In this document: one piece after another, positions 48,436-59,742 of the stretch
Position numbering within the stretch: position 1 is the stretch's first letter
Layout: each line of letters begins with the position of its first letter
Assembly: GCA_008638375.1 (NCBI GenBank)
Contig: CM018038.1
Span: 11,386,740 to 11,450,739 of the forward strand
Source of the DNA: Nyssa sinensis
Taxonomy: Eukaryota > Streptophyta > Magnoliopsida > Cornales > Nyssaceae
Direction of reading: 5' to 3'
Length of the DNA stretch: 64,000 nucleotides
Made by a program: the position numbers and the translations under genes
The notes under the pieces: model-generated
Databases searched by the model: none
The model's input: the letters and a program-made list of their open reading frames with translations, nothing else
Told to the model about the DNA's origin: nothing

Positions 48436-49142
48436 TAGAGATGTCAATGGGCCGGCCTAGCCTATTTCAGCCAGCCCCTTCGGGCCAACGGGCCGTGCCA
48501 GCCCGACTTACCAAGCGGATTGTATCGTGCCTGGCCCAAGTGCCAAATCACTAGGCCCAGCCCAAGGTGGACCGAGTCGGCCAGCCCACGGGCCACTTAG
48601 TTTTTTTTTTCACTCTTTTGTTTTTGTTTTTGTTTTTTTTTTTTTGCTTTTGATGACTAATATGAATCATTATTTTTTTAAATGTTATATTTTTTGTTGT
48701 TCTAATTACATAATATCACTATTTTTTATTTTATTATTTATAATTATAATATTTTGTTTAATTTTTGTGTTTTTTACTTTATTATTTGTTAGTTTAATAT
48801 TATTATTATTCACTTTATTATTTTAATATTTTAATTATATTTATATTTTTTTTGAAATTATTATGATATTTTACTTAAATATATTCACATAATAATAATA
48901 AATAAAAATAAAGTATAAAATAAACTGGATCTAATGTGCCGTGTCAATGGAATACCGTGTTAGACTGTGCTTGTGCCGGGCCTTCAGTCGAACCTGTGCG
49001 TCATGCCTGAGAGGACTAGCACAGCACGGCCCACCATGCTATGTCGTACCATGCATGGCCCGGCCCATCGACTATCATATTGTGCCATGCCACTTATTAA
49101 TGTGTCGTTCCCAAACTGACCTGGCTGATTCACACACCTCTA
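48436..49142. mobile_element. hAT-like non-autonomous element with GC-rich ends
   Basis: The left end is TAGAGATGTCAATGGGCCGG and the right end GGCTGATTCACACACCTCTA. The outer TAGAGRTGT termini are inverted. Both flanks are unusually GC-rich (GGCCCAGCCC, CATGGCCCGGCCC) around an AT-rich core. This layout is common in plant hAT-type MITEs. No matching 8-bp target duplication was found, so superfamily is inferred from the ends only. Confidence 0.5.
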
Positions 49143-50639
49143 CCGGTAACAGTGGGTGAATTTATATGTGTGTGTGTGCGATCTCAGTGTGCAACCTTAT
49201 CATATATCGCTTTGGCCCAGGCTTTTCCTTCTTCATCATTGGCCATTTAATTTGTTTTCTCTTATTATTAATTTTTTTGGTTGGCTAGGTAAGATAATTA
49301 CCAATTCCCAGAATTGAATCCACCTTGTTTCTTTGAAAATGCTATATCTATATTGAATATGATAATTATTTCTCTATTCTAATACTCAAGTTCAATTTTT
49401 GGTTAATAATAAGAACAACATCGAGCTATAATTCAAATTACAAGATCCTGACTCAAAATTTTATGGATGCTCTTGAAGTAACCTCTCCACTAGTAGAGAT
49501 TTATAGGAATTAACTGTGTTAGTGGATGAATTAGATTTACCCATTTAAAATACAAGTCACCCAGATTTGTCTTCTTCAAAAAAAAAATAATGAAGGCTAG
49601 ATATTGGGATAGTAAACTCGGTACACTTTCAAGTAGTATCATAACTGACCCAAGTTCCATGATACCGGTCTCACATCGGTTAAGTTTGATTGGCACATAT
49701 TAACACCACAACTTGCCACTAGAACTTAAATTATGCTCTTTTTAGTGTTAGCCACCTCACACTTCCAACCCCTTCTCGTTGCACACCTAAAGAAAGGCCA
49801 GGGTAGGATCCAATATCCCCACTAGCAAGATCAAGTTGAATTTCTTTTGACTTGGATTGACAATTTCTACCATTTAATAATAAATTTTTTATTTCTTTCA
49901 AATCAAACTCTAAAACACATTAAACTTTTTCTCTTTCAATCAATTTTCATTACTCTCCACCTAACCAAAAGGTGCCTCAAGCATAACCAAACGGGTCTAA
50001 TAAATAGTGACATGGTAAAAATTTTGAAAAGAACTCAACATAAGTGAGACTCAAAATAACTGCAAAAGTCCGTAATTATGTTATAAGTTACAAAAATAAG
50101 TCCACATCTAAGGATGAAGATGTCAAGTTTGAAAATGTTCCTTGATTTGCTCTAACCATACCAAATTTTATGGGATGCTAATTCCAATATTGTATCGTAC
50201 GACCAATTGACAACCAACCAATGATCTACTTTGTACAATTGTTTCCACACAAAATGACAAAATGAAGACTCTTTCCTCCATAAACCCCACCAAATGTCCT
50301 TTTCATACCAAGAAAAATGAATGTACAACATGTTTAAGACGGAAATGGTTGAGGCAGAAGCCCACGAATTTGACCAAATAAATGTACCTTGGTCACCAAG
50401 CCAACACAGTATTACTATCTATGTGACGATAATGAAAAGCACCACTTTATGTACCCTACTTCTTTTTTCAAAGTCTTTTTATCTTCAAAGCCGCCATGGA
50501 AAAAACCAAAAATGTACAGTGACAGCTTGCTTTCTCCCCAAACCTATTCCAAAAATATGTGTTTGTGTGTGTCAATACAGCGATTCATTTTGGTATAACA
50601 CACAATTTGGTCTTCCTGATTTATTTATTTTTTTGAGCG
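49143..50639. other. Spacer shared with other array intervals
   Basis: 49200-49390 aligns with 62800-62975 (for example GGGTAAGATAATTACCA-type and GAATTGAATYCACCTTGTTT sequence), and 49740-49900 with 63830-63990 (CACTAGCAAGATCAARTTGA). 49940-50639 aligns with 32930-33850 before copy B. So this interval joins the region downstream of one gene to the region upstream of the MALAG-type copy. No gene seen. Confidence 0.65.
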
Positions 50640-50672
50640 ATGGCCTTAGTTGGAATTGATCTTGCTGAATGA
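50640..50672 (+). pseudogene. Small protein family, copy E, cut after codon 10
   Basis: ATG GCC TTA and onward reads M-A-L-V-G-I-D-L-A-E, matching copy B, then stops at TGA. That stop is made from the last gene base before the break plus the first bases of the LTR that starts at 50670. The upstream 700 bp matches the upstream region of copy B. The rest of the gene is not found on the far side of the transposon complex, so it was deleted. Confidence 0.78.
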
Positions 50673-51243
50673 TGCTGCACTTTTCTGACTCATCAAGGCT
50701 CAGTTCTTCGTACGTCTAGAATCTGCAAAGGAATGGAGTTAGAATGCCGCCGGGGATGGCTCCGGCGGTAGTCACTCTGATGATTAAGTTAGAGAGAGTC
50801 AAAGTAAAATTCAAGATAATAATTTCAGACGTCATCCCTTGGGACGTACCTCAAGGGTTGTAATTATAGGCTGATTTTCTGCCAAAGTGGGTAGGAGTTG
50901 GTGCTGTGAAGGCATGGGTTCACTGTTATCTGACGGTGGCAATCTCATCACGACCTCTTGTCGTACTGTCACCACCTGCCTCCTTGTTCCGTAGAGCTAG
51001 CTGCTTTGTCGACTGCTGCACGTCACCGTCTGTCCCATCGTTCCGAGATTGATGGGTCAAGATGATGACGACGACTAGTTCGGTAGTCAAATATGTTAAT
51101 ACGAGATCGGTACTACGAGGATCAATGTCTTCGAGTTTGTAGGTCCGATGTCAAGTCAGTATAACTAATTACTTTATGACCTGCACACCACACAACTAGA
51201 CACGTGTCAAATTCTGGTTAGTTAGCATATTTTTGGCGTATCA
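50670..51243 (-). mobile_element. 3' LTR of a Tat-lineage Gypsy element (574 bp)
   Basis: On the minus strand it starts TGATACGCCAAAAATATG and ends GTGCAGCATCA, matching the solo LTR at 5115-5701 over its length. Directly inside it (51244-51262) the minus strand reads a purine tract GGGGGGGAGTAGC, the expected 3' polypurine tract. It is therefore the 3' LTR of a minus-strand element. The partner LTR and pol are absent. The 5 bases on the gene side are CTGAA, but no second copy was located. Confidence 0.75.
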
Positions 51244-51467
51244 GCTACTCCCCCCCTGAGCCTTAGTTCTGAGAACGCGTATAGAACTCAGGCTAGGGTT
51301 CCCGAAGGGTCACACGTTCAGCAATTAATGCATCGTTCCGTATTTCGAGGGGACAATAGCCGCCTTGGTGTAATTATTATGCGCACTGTCGTTTCGACAA
51401 TCAAGGCTATTATTATTCAATCGTCGTTCAATTTTTTGAGACATTAAATGATGCCTCCTTTACCCCT

Positions 51468-51475
51468 TATAAATA
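51468..51475 (+). promoter_or_regulatory. TATA box of the antisense ORF
   Basis: TATAAATA lies about 210 bp before the first ATG of the extra ORF, on the strand opposite to the retrotransposon sense. This fits an independent promoter for that ORF; expression is not shown. Confidence 0.45.
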
Positions 51476-51677
51476 GTAGAGGTGTTCGTTCGGCTCTTTT
51501 GTTTACAACTTTCAAACACTCTCAAGATACTTGCAAGCTGTTTTCGGCAAACTTGTGTGATTTTCGGCCACCGTCGCTTGATTTCCCCTCCCGTTGGTAA
51601 TTTCTAGTTCCTTATATTTTTACCTTTTCATTCTTCGCCCTTTTCTACAGATTTTCTCCACCTTTTGTTCGCCGGTC

Positions 51678-53470
51678 ATGTTAGATTCCGACAGTACGGA
51701 GGTTAGGGTAGAGTCAGAAATGGGTAGTGATAATGGTCCTTCCTCTTCTTTTTCTTATTCTTCTTCTTCTGAGTCTAATCGAAGGTCTGACGATAGGGAG
51801 GCCGGCACATCTGGCCGATCCTAGAGAGAAGAGGGGGATAGTGCTATCACCAAGGGAGTCCTAAAAGCCCTCCAAAACAATACATGTTCCCTAAAAACGT
51901 TTCTTGTAGGATCCTTAGGTCTTCTGGTCCTCCCTCTGACATTAAGTGATGTGAGATCTGTGCCTATCTCGAGTGGTTCGAGATAGGCGTGCGATTTCCT
52001 TTCCGCATCCCCTCTTGACCGAATTTTTTACTTGGTACAATATTTGCCCTGCCGAGCTGAATATAAACAGCTGGAGGGAGCTTCTGGCCTTTTTAGTTTT
52101 AGGCCATAAGAATGGGGTCCAGGTAGATCTGGACCTCATCCAGAGTCAGATGGACATGAAGTACCTCAGCTCGGAGGGGCTTTATTACATGTCCTTTGAC
52201 CAGAGGTTCAGACCTCTGACTTTAGTACCCACTTCCAACAAGACATGGAAGAAGTGGTATTTCTTTGTTGGGGGAGGCTGGGAGCGTGAATATTTTGAGA
52301 ACCAGCTGAGTCTCTTTCCTTGGCATACCGGTCCAAAGGGTGAGTCCTCAGATCTATATATGGTAGTTTTTCTTTATTATTTTTCCTTCTCTGATTATCT
52401 TATTTTTCTCTGTCTTATATATTGTTTTGCAGACAAGAAAGCTTGGAGGAGGCCGACCTTCACTCTCGAGCTCCAAGAGAGATATCGGCTTTTGCTACAG
52501 CCCGTCCACTGTCCTCATTATCAGATATTGTCTCTAAAGAACTTAATGGCGGCGAATCTGACGAAGACTGCAACGCTGAAGAAATCTGTGCTCGCTAGCT
52601 ATGTCCTGAGCTCCAAGAAGAAAGCTGGGGGCCCGTCTTCTTCTACAATCGTCCTTCCATCTCCGAAGAAGAAGAGGACGGAAGCCAGGGCCTCCCAACC
52701 TGTCGAGGTCTCGCAACCTGCCGAGGACATACAAACCGCCAAGGCCTCACAGCCTACTGAGGCGAGTGCCACCAATACCGTACAGACCTTAGCGGCTCCT
52801 CCTTCGGCCTCTTCTCAAGGGGGACTGAACTCTGTTCCTTTTGCATTGGCCAACGCGTCATCGGGGTTAGAGGCCATGAAGCTGGCCTTTGAGGCGTCAT
52901 TTTCCTCATCTTTCCAGGCCAAGGGCTCGCGGCGTATCATCATTGACCTTATGTTGGGTCATGCAAGGGTAAGAATTTTTGGTAACAAGATTTTTGTCGT
53001 CGCTCGTTTGTTCTAGTTTTACTGACTCTTCTGCATATCGTTTGCAGGCTATTCAGGCGATGGGCACCTTTCTGGATCGCCTTGACCAATCCGAAAGGCT
53101 TAACAGCCTTCAGGCTGAACTGAAGGTAGCCCAATCCGATCTTGTTGCTGCTCGTTCTGATATGAAGGTAGCCCACTTTGAATTTGCGGCTGCTCGTGCC
53201 GAGCTGGAGGCATCTCGAGCGGCCGCGAGTTCCTTGGAAGCCAAATGCGAAGCCCTTAAAGGGCAATATATGAATGCAAGGCAAGGAATGGAGTCCATGC
53301 TCGCTCAGAGGAACAAGTGTCGCGAAAGCCTGGACGAACTGAAGAAGAAATTCAAGGCGACGGAGGTGGTAAAGGCTCAGAAGATAAAAAAGGCCCGAGC
53401 AACTGCTAAGACGAAATTGATGGGTCTAGTTAACTCAATAGGGGGAGAGTTTGTGAATACTGGTTACCTT
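51678..53470 (+). pseudogene. Antisense extra ORF of the Tat element (putative gypsy-type transposon domain, PF04195-like)
   Basis: Three exon-like segments with good splice signals. The first ends at 52339 before GTGAGT, the second spans 52433-52968 with TTTTGCAG before and GTAAGA after, and the third starts at 53048 after TTTGCAG. The middle of the first encodes SWRELLAFLVLGHKNGVQVD and KTWKKWYFFVGGGWE, typical of the plant family annotated putative gypsy-type transposon. The second is a Ser/Pro/Gln-rich linker with a basic KKKR patch. The third is a long coiled coil rich in Ala, Glu and Lys. Stops (TAG at 51822) and a frame change before 51973 break the N-terminus. Such ORFs lie antisense between pol and the 3' LTR in Tat elements. 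The copy fuses to Copia sequence near 53480. Confidence 0.65.
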
Positions 53471-53483
53471 CTTTGTGTAAGCA

Positions 53484-54600
53484 ACTCTGAGAGCTCTCAA
53501 CCCATTCCCACCATGTTAAATGGATCCAACTACACCTATGGGTCCACGTCATGCAAAGTTTTTTGAAAGGACGCCATCTTTGTCGTTATGTTATTGGTGA
53601 AATTAGTGAACCAATGAAAGAAGAAGAAAAAGAAACTGATGAAGACTTCAGTGATCGCATTGAAGCCTAGGAGAGTAAAAATCACCAAATCATCACTTGG
53701 TGTCATGGTACCTCCATACCCTCTATTCATAATCAATTTGGTGGTTTCGAGACTACAAAAGAAGTATGGGATTACTTGGCCCAACGGTACACTATTGTAG
53801 ATTTAGTTCACCAGTACCAGCTTTGGAATACTCTTCACTCCATGAAACAAGATCCAGGACAGTCTATCGGTAATTCTTACTCTCAAATGCATTCTGTTTG
53901 GGACCAACTAGCACTGTCAAAACCTTCATGGGATATTATTGGTGATACCTTCAAATTTACCGCATACCGAGACCATATGTGCCTTATTCAGTTTCTTATG
54001 GCACTGACTGCTAATTTTGAACCTGTCAGAGCTTCACTTCTTTATCGGAATTCACTACCTACCCTTGATATTGCAGTTGCTGAACTCATTTCTGAAGAAA
54101 CACGCCTAGGGACTAGAAAAGCTTCGCACCGCTCCGATATAGTGCTTGTTATTTCATCTCGTTCCTATAAAGGTCATTCTTCTTCCACAAAGACTTGTAA
54201 ATACTGTCACAAGCCTGGTCACTTTCTTTCTGAGTGCCCCACCATCCTCTGTTGCACCTGTCAGCAAAAAGGCCAAATTTTCAACAATTGTTCTATGAAA
54301 ACTTCCGTTGCTAGGCCTTCTTCTCTTGAGTGTCGCTACTGTCACAAGACTGATCATATCATTAAGAACTGTCCTATTAAACCACCTAACCATTTCCAAG
54401 GAAACTTATTCCGACTTGGTTCTTCCTCACGATTCTCTTATTGTCCTGTTGTTTCTGCTGCCACCAATAATGAACCTTCTTCTCAACCTAGTTCTTCTCT
54501 TCTGCCAATTACTGTTGATGATATTGAGTCTGTGGTAAAACCGATGCTCCCACACACTGCTTCATCTGCTCTCCCAAGTACTACTTCTTGGTTTTTGACT
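53484..54600 (+). pseudogene. Copia gag remnant with three zinc knuckles
   Basis: The N-terminal domain is broken by a frame change near 53540-53570 and by an in-frame TAG near 53669 where Trp would be usual (E-A-stop-E-S). From 53776 the frame stays open through the capsid-like region. CCHC knuckles follow: CKYCHKPGHFLSEC (about residue 140 of that frame), a second in which Gln replaces the His (CCTCQQKGQIFNNC), and CRYCHKTDHIIKNC. The function of intact gag is particle formation and RNA packaging; this copy is not functional. Confidence 0.8.
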
Positions 54601-55900
54601 CTATATACTATAACCACATGGCTCATAATTCTACACTTTTTTCATCGAAATATCTTGATCCTCGTGCACCTACTATTCATATTGCCAATGGATCTCATAT
54701 GTTTGTTAGTTATAGTGGTCATATTTCTACCCAATAATTTTCACTTCCTCATACTTATCTCATTCCCACACTTACTCTTAGTTTAATTTCTATGGGTCAA
54801 TTATGTGATCTTGGCCTTGACTTACATTTTTCTTCCTCTAGTTGTTATGTGCAAGACCCACAGACGAGACAAATTCTTGGGACAGACTGTAAAGTTGGGC
54901 GTCTGTTTGAGCTTATCTCTCTCCATGTGGCCTCTCGCTCTTCTCCTTGCTCCTCCCCATTTAAATCTAGCGCATTAACCCCTACTAGCTCTCCTCTTCA
55001 ATTATGGCATTCCCGTTTGGGTCATACCTCAATTAGTAGTCTTCGTCCTTTAATTTCTAGTAGACATCTAGGGCCTATTAATAGTGAGTTATTATATGTT
55101 TATCTTGTCAACTTGCGAAACAACCAGCATTATCTTTTAATAAAAATGACTATATTTCTCTTGCACCTTTTGAGTTGATTCATTCTGATGTATGGGATCC
55201 TTTCCCCAATTCTACTATGGGTGGTTCTAAATATTTTATTATATTTATTGATGATTATTCTCGTTTCACTTAGCTATATCTTATGCATACCAGATTTGAA
55301 TTACCCTAAACTTACATTTCTTTTGTTAATATGGTCAAAACTCAATTTTCCAAAACCATAAAAGTCTTTCTTACTGATAATATTAAAGAATATCTTGATA
55401 TTACTCTTCAAACCTTCCTTCACCAACAAGGCACTATCGTTCACTGATCTTGTCTAGGAACCTCTTAACAAAATGGTCGAGCAGAATAGAAACATCGTCA
55501 TATATTGGATTCTGTTCGTGCTTTACTCATCTCATCCCTATGTCTAGAATGTTTTTAGGGAGAACCTGCTCTCACGACCATTTACACCATCAATCGGGTT
55601 CCTTCATCGCCAATCTCTTTATAAACGTCTCTATGGTACTCCTCCCTCTTATAACCTTCTAAAAGTCTTTGGTTGTGCTTGTTTTATCTTATTTCAGCCA
55701 CATGAACATACTAAACTTGAAGCTCGTGCATGGCTATGTTGCTTTCTTGGGTTTGGTATCGAACATAAGGGGTATCGTTATTGGGATCCCATTTTAAATC
55801 ATCTTAAGATATCTCGACATGTCATTTTTTGGGAACATACCATGTTTTTTTCCCTTGTCCCCTTTTCATCCCTCTACTACACAGCATATCTCATTTTTCA
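54600..55900 (+). pseudogene. Copia protease/integrase region, heavily broken
   Basis: A pre-integrase WHSRLGH motif is visible near 55004-55025. The integrase core follows with HSDVW near 55172 and DDYSR near 55250, then an in-frame stop. Frame changes recur across 54600-55700. Further integrase C-terminal phrases appear near 55630-55860. No frame is open through the catalytic domain. Confidence 0.7.
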
Positions 55901-56217
55901 CTAATCCTTCTATCGAGTTGTTTCCTCCTAACATTGATGTAGGTACTTCTGGTGAGTCTCATTCAAACGTCCCCACGACCTCTCCCTCATAAACTGCTCC
56001 ATCTACAGGTCCTGCTCTAGATCCTCTTGAACTCCTTTCGTCATCTTCTGACATCCCTGAGTCTTCTTCCTCTTTGGACCATACCCGGCAGCTTTCCACT
56101 CGGGTAAGAGTACCATCTGTCTGCCTTCGTATTTTTTATTATTTTTCTACACTTATTTTCTTACATGAGCCCCAATTTTTTCGTGAGGCCTAGTCTAACC
56201 CATTATGGCAGCAAGTA

Positions 56218-57670
56218 ATGACTAAGAAATTACAGGCCTCGGAGAAAACTCATATATGGGATTTGGTTGATTTTCTGCCAGAAAAGGCAGCTATAGGTTG
56301 CAAGTGGATCTATAAGATCAAGACTCGTTCTGACTGGTCTATTGAGCGATACAAGGCTCAACTTGTTGCAAAAGGGCTCACTCAAGAATATGGTATTGAT
56401 TATGAGGAGACATTTGTTCATGTTACCTGCCTTACTACTATTTGTAGTCTCCTCGCAATTGTTGCAGTTTGTAAATGGCATCTTTTTTAAATGAACGTCA
56501 AGAATGCCTTCTTTAATGGAGATTTGCACAAAGAAGTCTACATGCAGCCCCCACTTGATTTTTTCCATTATCCACACCAAGTCTGCAAACTTGATCGGGC
56601 TTTATATGGTCTTAAGCAAGCTCCTCGCGTATGGTTTGCCAAGTTTAGTAATATTATCAGTCATTCTAGGTTTACTTCCAGCTCTCATGACTCGGCTCTC
56701 TTCATCCGCAAATCTGAGCGGGGGATTGTTTTACTCTTGCTTTATGTTAATGATATGATAATCATCAGCGACTATTTTTTTGGTATCTATGATCTCAAAC
56801 AATTCCTTAATCAACATTTTGAGATGAAGGATCTTGGTTCTCTCAGCTATTTTCTAGGTCTTAAGGTTACCTCTACTTCTGATGGGTACTATCAATCTCA
56901 GGCCAAGTATGTTACCGATCTATTATCCCATGTTGGTCTGACTAACAGCAAGACTGCTTCCACTCCTCTAGAGCCGAATTTTCATCTCACCCTATTGGAT
57001 GGTACTCCACTTCGTGATGCCACTTTTTATCGTCAACTGGTTGGGAGCCTTATTTATTTCACTGTTAATCGCCTTGATATTGCATATGTGGATTATTTGG
57101 TCAGTCAATTTATGTCTGCTCCACGCTCTACCCATTTTACTGTTGTTCTTCATATACTCCGCTATGTCAAAGGCACCTTATTCAATAACCTTTATTTCTC
57201 TGCGTTTTCCTCCCTTACATTACATGCTTACTTTGATGTTGATTGCGCTAGTGATCCCACTGGTCGTCGCTCTGTTACTAGTTATTGCTTCTTTCTCAGA
57301 GATTCTCTCATCTCTTGGGGTAGTAAGAAACAAACCGTTGCTGCTCAATCTAGTACAGATGTTGAATATCGAGCATTGGCCGACATTACAACCAAACTGC
57401 TATGGTTACGGTGGTTACTCGAGGATATGAGTGCTCCTTAATATTTTGTCATTTCTCTACATTGTGACAATCGCAATGCCATTCAGATTGCCAATAATGA
57501 TTTTCCATGAACGCACCAAACATATGGAACTAGATTGTCATTTTGTTCGTCATCATTTACTTCAAGGTACTCTCCGGCTGGTTCATGTTACTTCTGCTGC
57601 TCAGATTGCTGATATCTTTACCAAAATTCATCATCCTGGGCGTTTTCGTGATTTGATTTTCAAACTTTAG
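56218..57670 (+). pseudogene. Copia reverse transcriptase and RNase H, broken
   Basis: The RT opens with GCKWIYKIKTRSDWSIERYK and KARLVAKG-like text, is interrupted by a TAA at 56488-56490, and resumes at 56491 for 316 codons. The RT core shows LYGLKQAPRVWF and, at the catalytic site, Y-V-N-D-M where Copia elements have Y-V-D-D, so one catalytic aspartate is lost. The connection KDLGSLSYFLG and the RNase H segment (SDPTGRRSVTSYCFF, WGSKKQTVAAQSS) follow, with a stop at 57439-57441. The C-terminal FTKIHHPGRF part continues in frame to 57670. Loss of the active-site residue alone should abolish RT activity. Confidence 0.85.
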
Positions 57671-57707
57671 TTAGCCTCTGCATTGCCCCCTTGAGTTTGC
57701 GACAGAA

Positions 57708-57935
57708 TGTTAACAATATATGTGTATAGTAATTAGGGTTTACTATTTGTACATGGCGACTAAGGTTTATTTAGTACTTGTATAGCTCTTGGGTTTCTTT
57801 TTCCTCTCTCTTTCCTTTTCTCTTACTTACCTTTTGTATGCCCTTCCTATCCTATATAAAGAAAGGCTCTATCCCTTGTAATAGTATACAATACACATAT
57901 TGTTTATATGTTTACATTCTCTCTTTCTCTTAACA
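57708..57935 (+). repeat. Copia 3' LTR (228 bp)
   Basis: Starts TGTTAACAATATATG and ends CTCTTAACA, with short inverted TGTTAA/TTAACA ends. It contains a TATATAAAG box near 57854. The sequence just upstream, CTTGAGTTTGCGACAGAA, looks like a decayed polypurine tract, since intact relatives usually carry a run of G after GAGTTTGA. Confidence 0.8.
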
Positions 57936-59375
57936 TTTTGAATAGGTACAAAAGTTTACAACTGGTTAGCATTAAGGGGGCCACTAATTAAAAAAAACTT
58001 GAAATACTTTGTTCTTTTCAAATGCAAATATATATAATTTCTGTGACATGAAATCAATCCTTTACCACCTCTAGGTTGGGCTTTTCAACTTCTTTTAGAG
58101 AAACAATCATTAATTATTTTTAATTTTTTAACAATATTAATGTGTGCACTTTATTAGTTATACTTCTTTATTAACTAGGAATTATATCTTTGTTTCCCTT
58201 TAATTTTTTTTTTTGGGTGAGTGTTTATTTTTCTAATCCTCAAGAGCTCCAATAATTCCTAGTTCATAAAAGAAAAGTTATGACGGATGATGTCATCCGA
58301 TAAATCAAATCGATGTACCTAACATTACTCGTAAAAATTAGACATACATTTGTGAACTGGAAACTTGTTCTCACTGGCCACTAATTACTCCCAAGACCCA
58401 ATTAGTAAGAGTAAGGATGTGAACGGGGCAGGTACCCCTTCTTCAACCTCGCTTTATGAAAAAAAAAAAAAAAGTTTAAAACTCGTTTAAACCCCATGAT
58501 AAACGGAGTTGAGTTCTCATTTAGATTCCCAATTATTTTTAAATTATTTATTCTTTTATTAAATTAATTATAATTAATATAGCTCAAACAATACGTTACA
58601 TGTATTAAAATAAAAAATATCTATGTCAATAAAGAATTATAATTACAATATTTTCTTTTTAAAACAAATAACTCTATCAAATTTGTATAAACTTTTAAAA
58701 GGTGACAAAAAAATATTATTATAAATATTGATTATATAACACAATTTTTTTTATTATTTTAATTTATATAATTATGATAGAGTTTGGCAGCTTACTTTTA
58801 TCCCAAATCTTAACGGGATATACATAACTTCCTCAAATTTGTCCAATTAAAAACATGGTACAATAATTTTCCAAGGGTTTGAAATGAATTCTAAATGCTA
58901 GTTAAGACTCAAATAGTTATCCCCAAGGTGTATTCCCGTCAGTCTAACAATCTTTGAAATGAGTAAACGCAAAGGAAGATCAAATACTATTATTTTTTGC
59001 CAACTCCTAGTTAGTTCAGCGGTAAAGTCTTGACGTTGCCCAACCTCTACCTGAATCGAAAAATCGTATCTACAAATCGGGACTAAATATACTTCTCGGC
59101 ACCTACAGGTGTTTGGAGACAACCTCCCTTACAAATATGTAGATTAGTCTATCTATATATTAATTTTTTTTTCACCCAAAAAAAAAAATACTATCATTTT
59201 TTTAATTAACAAATTAATTAGTGATAATTAATGCTTGTTTACAACGTGTGTGGAAGCCAAATGTGCTTCAGGCGGCGGTCATTAGTCAATTAAGGTATAA
59301 AAAAGGGCACACCACGTTTTAAAGCGGGTTAACAGTTCAACTATGAAAGCGGTCTGAAACTTCTAGACTCTACAA
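57936..59375. other. Spacer upstream of copy F
   Basis: From 58075 it aligns with 46245 onward before copy C, so local array sequence resumes soon after the Copia LTR. A SINE-like stretch is listed separately. A GTGAACGGGGCAGGTACCCC phrase near 58418 resembles termini of hAT-type MITEs, but no second end was found. No gene seen. Confidence 0.6.
58998..59190 (+). mobile_element. tRNA-derived SINE-like element
   Basis: TTAGTTCAGCGGTAAAGTCTTG (about 59011-59032) resembles a tRNA box A, and GAATCGAAAAATC (59053-59065) a degraded box B about 40 bp downstream. The stretch ends in poly-T and poly-A tracts. Limits and target duplication were not established. Confidence 0.42.
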
Positions 59376-59446
59376 ATCGTTTTCTTTCTCCCCAAGCCGA
59401 CACAAAAAGCTATATCTAATACATATATATACCTCTCGAGACCAAG
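59376..59446 (+). promoter_or_regulatory. Conserved core-promoter block of copy F (diverged)
   Basis: CGTTTTCTTTCTCCCCAAG, a link, CATATATATACC near 59422 and CTCTCGAGACCAAGCC correspond to the block upstream of copies A, C and G, with several substitutions. Confidence 0.6.
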
Positions 59447-59502
59447 CCAATCCTCATCATTTCACAATCCAAATCCAACAATCAGTCACACAGAGATCAG
59501 CC

Positions 59503-59742
59503 ATGTCTTTAGCTGGAAGCGGTTTTGCCGAAGCGTACGTGATGCGAAAGCTTCACAAGGAGAAGATGAAGAGAATAGAAATGGAAATGGAAAGAGCTGA
59601 TCAGAGAGAAGTGATTGCTGATGATGGGAAAGTTTCTGGTAGTTGCTTCTTCTTGATGTTTAAGAAGATCCACCCAACTGTTGTGCCCTCACCGCCACCG
59701 GATTCTACTGCAGACCAGGCCGGAATATATGCGCGATCATAA
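59503..59742 (+). CDS. Small protein family, copy F (79 aa)
   Basis: Single exon starting MSLAGSGFAEAYVMRKLHKE, with a charged segment K-R-I-E-M-E-M-E-R. The conserved block is GKVSGSCFFLMFKKIHPTVV: the second Gly of GGC is replaced by Ser and the Ser after Cys-Phe by Phe, making this the most divergent MSLAG copy in the core block. The tail ends Y-A-R-S. Leader phrase CACACAGAGATCAGCCATG is shared with the other copies. No function known to me. Confidence 0.83.
   Translation: MSLAGSGFAEAYVMRKLHKEKMKRIEMEMERADQREVIADDGKVSGSCFFLMFKKIHPTVVPSPPPDSTADQAGIYARS

Larger units (their letters stand above)
53471..57935 (+). mobile_element. Degenerate Ty1/copia retrotransposon, 5' LTR missing
   Basis: The order gag, GAG-pre-integrase, integrase, reverse transcriptase, RNase H and one 3' LTR is that of Ty1/copia. 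No sequence like the 3' LTR occurs upstream, and there is no primer-binding site. Gag begins within a few bases of the junction with the Tat-type ORF, with AAC where the initiator ATG would be expected. Multiple stops and frameshifts occur along gag-pol. It cannot move by itself. The order of events that joined it to the Tat fragment is unclear; deletion after nested insertion is one explanation. Confidence 0.85.
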
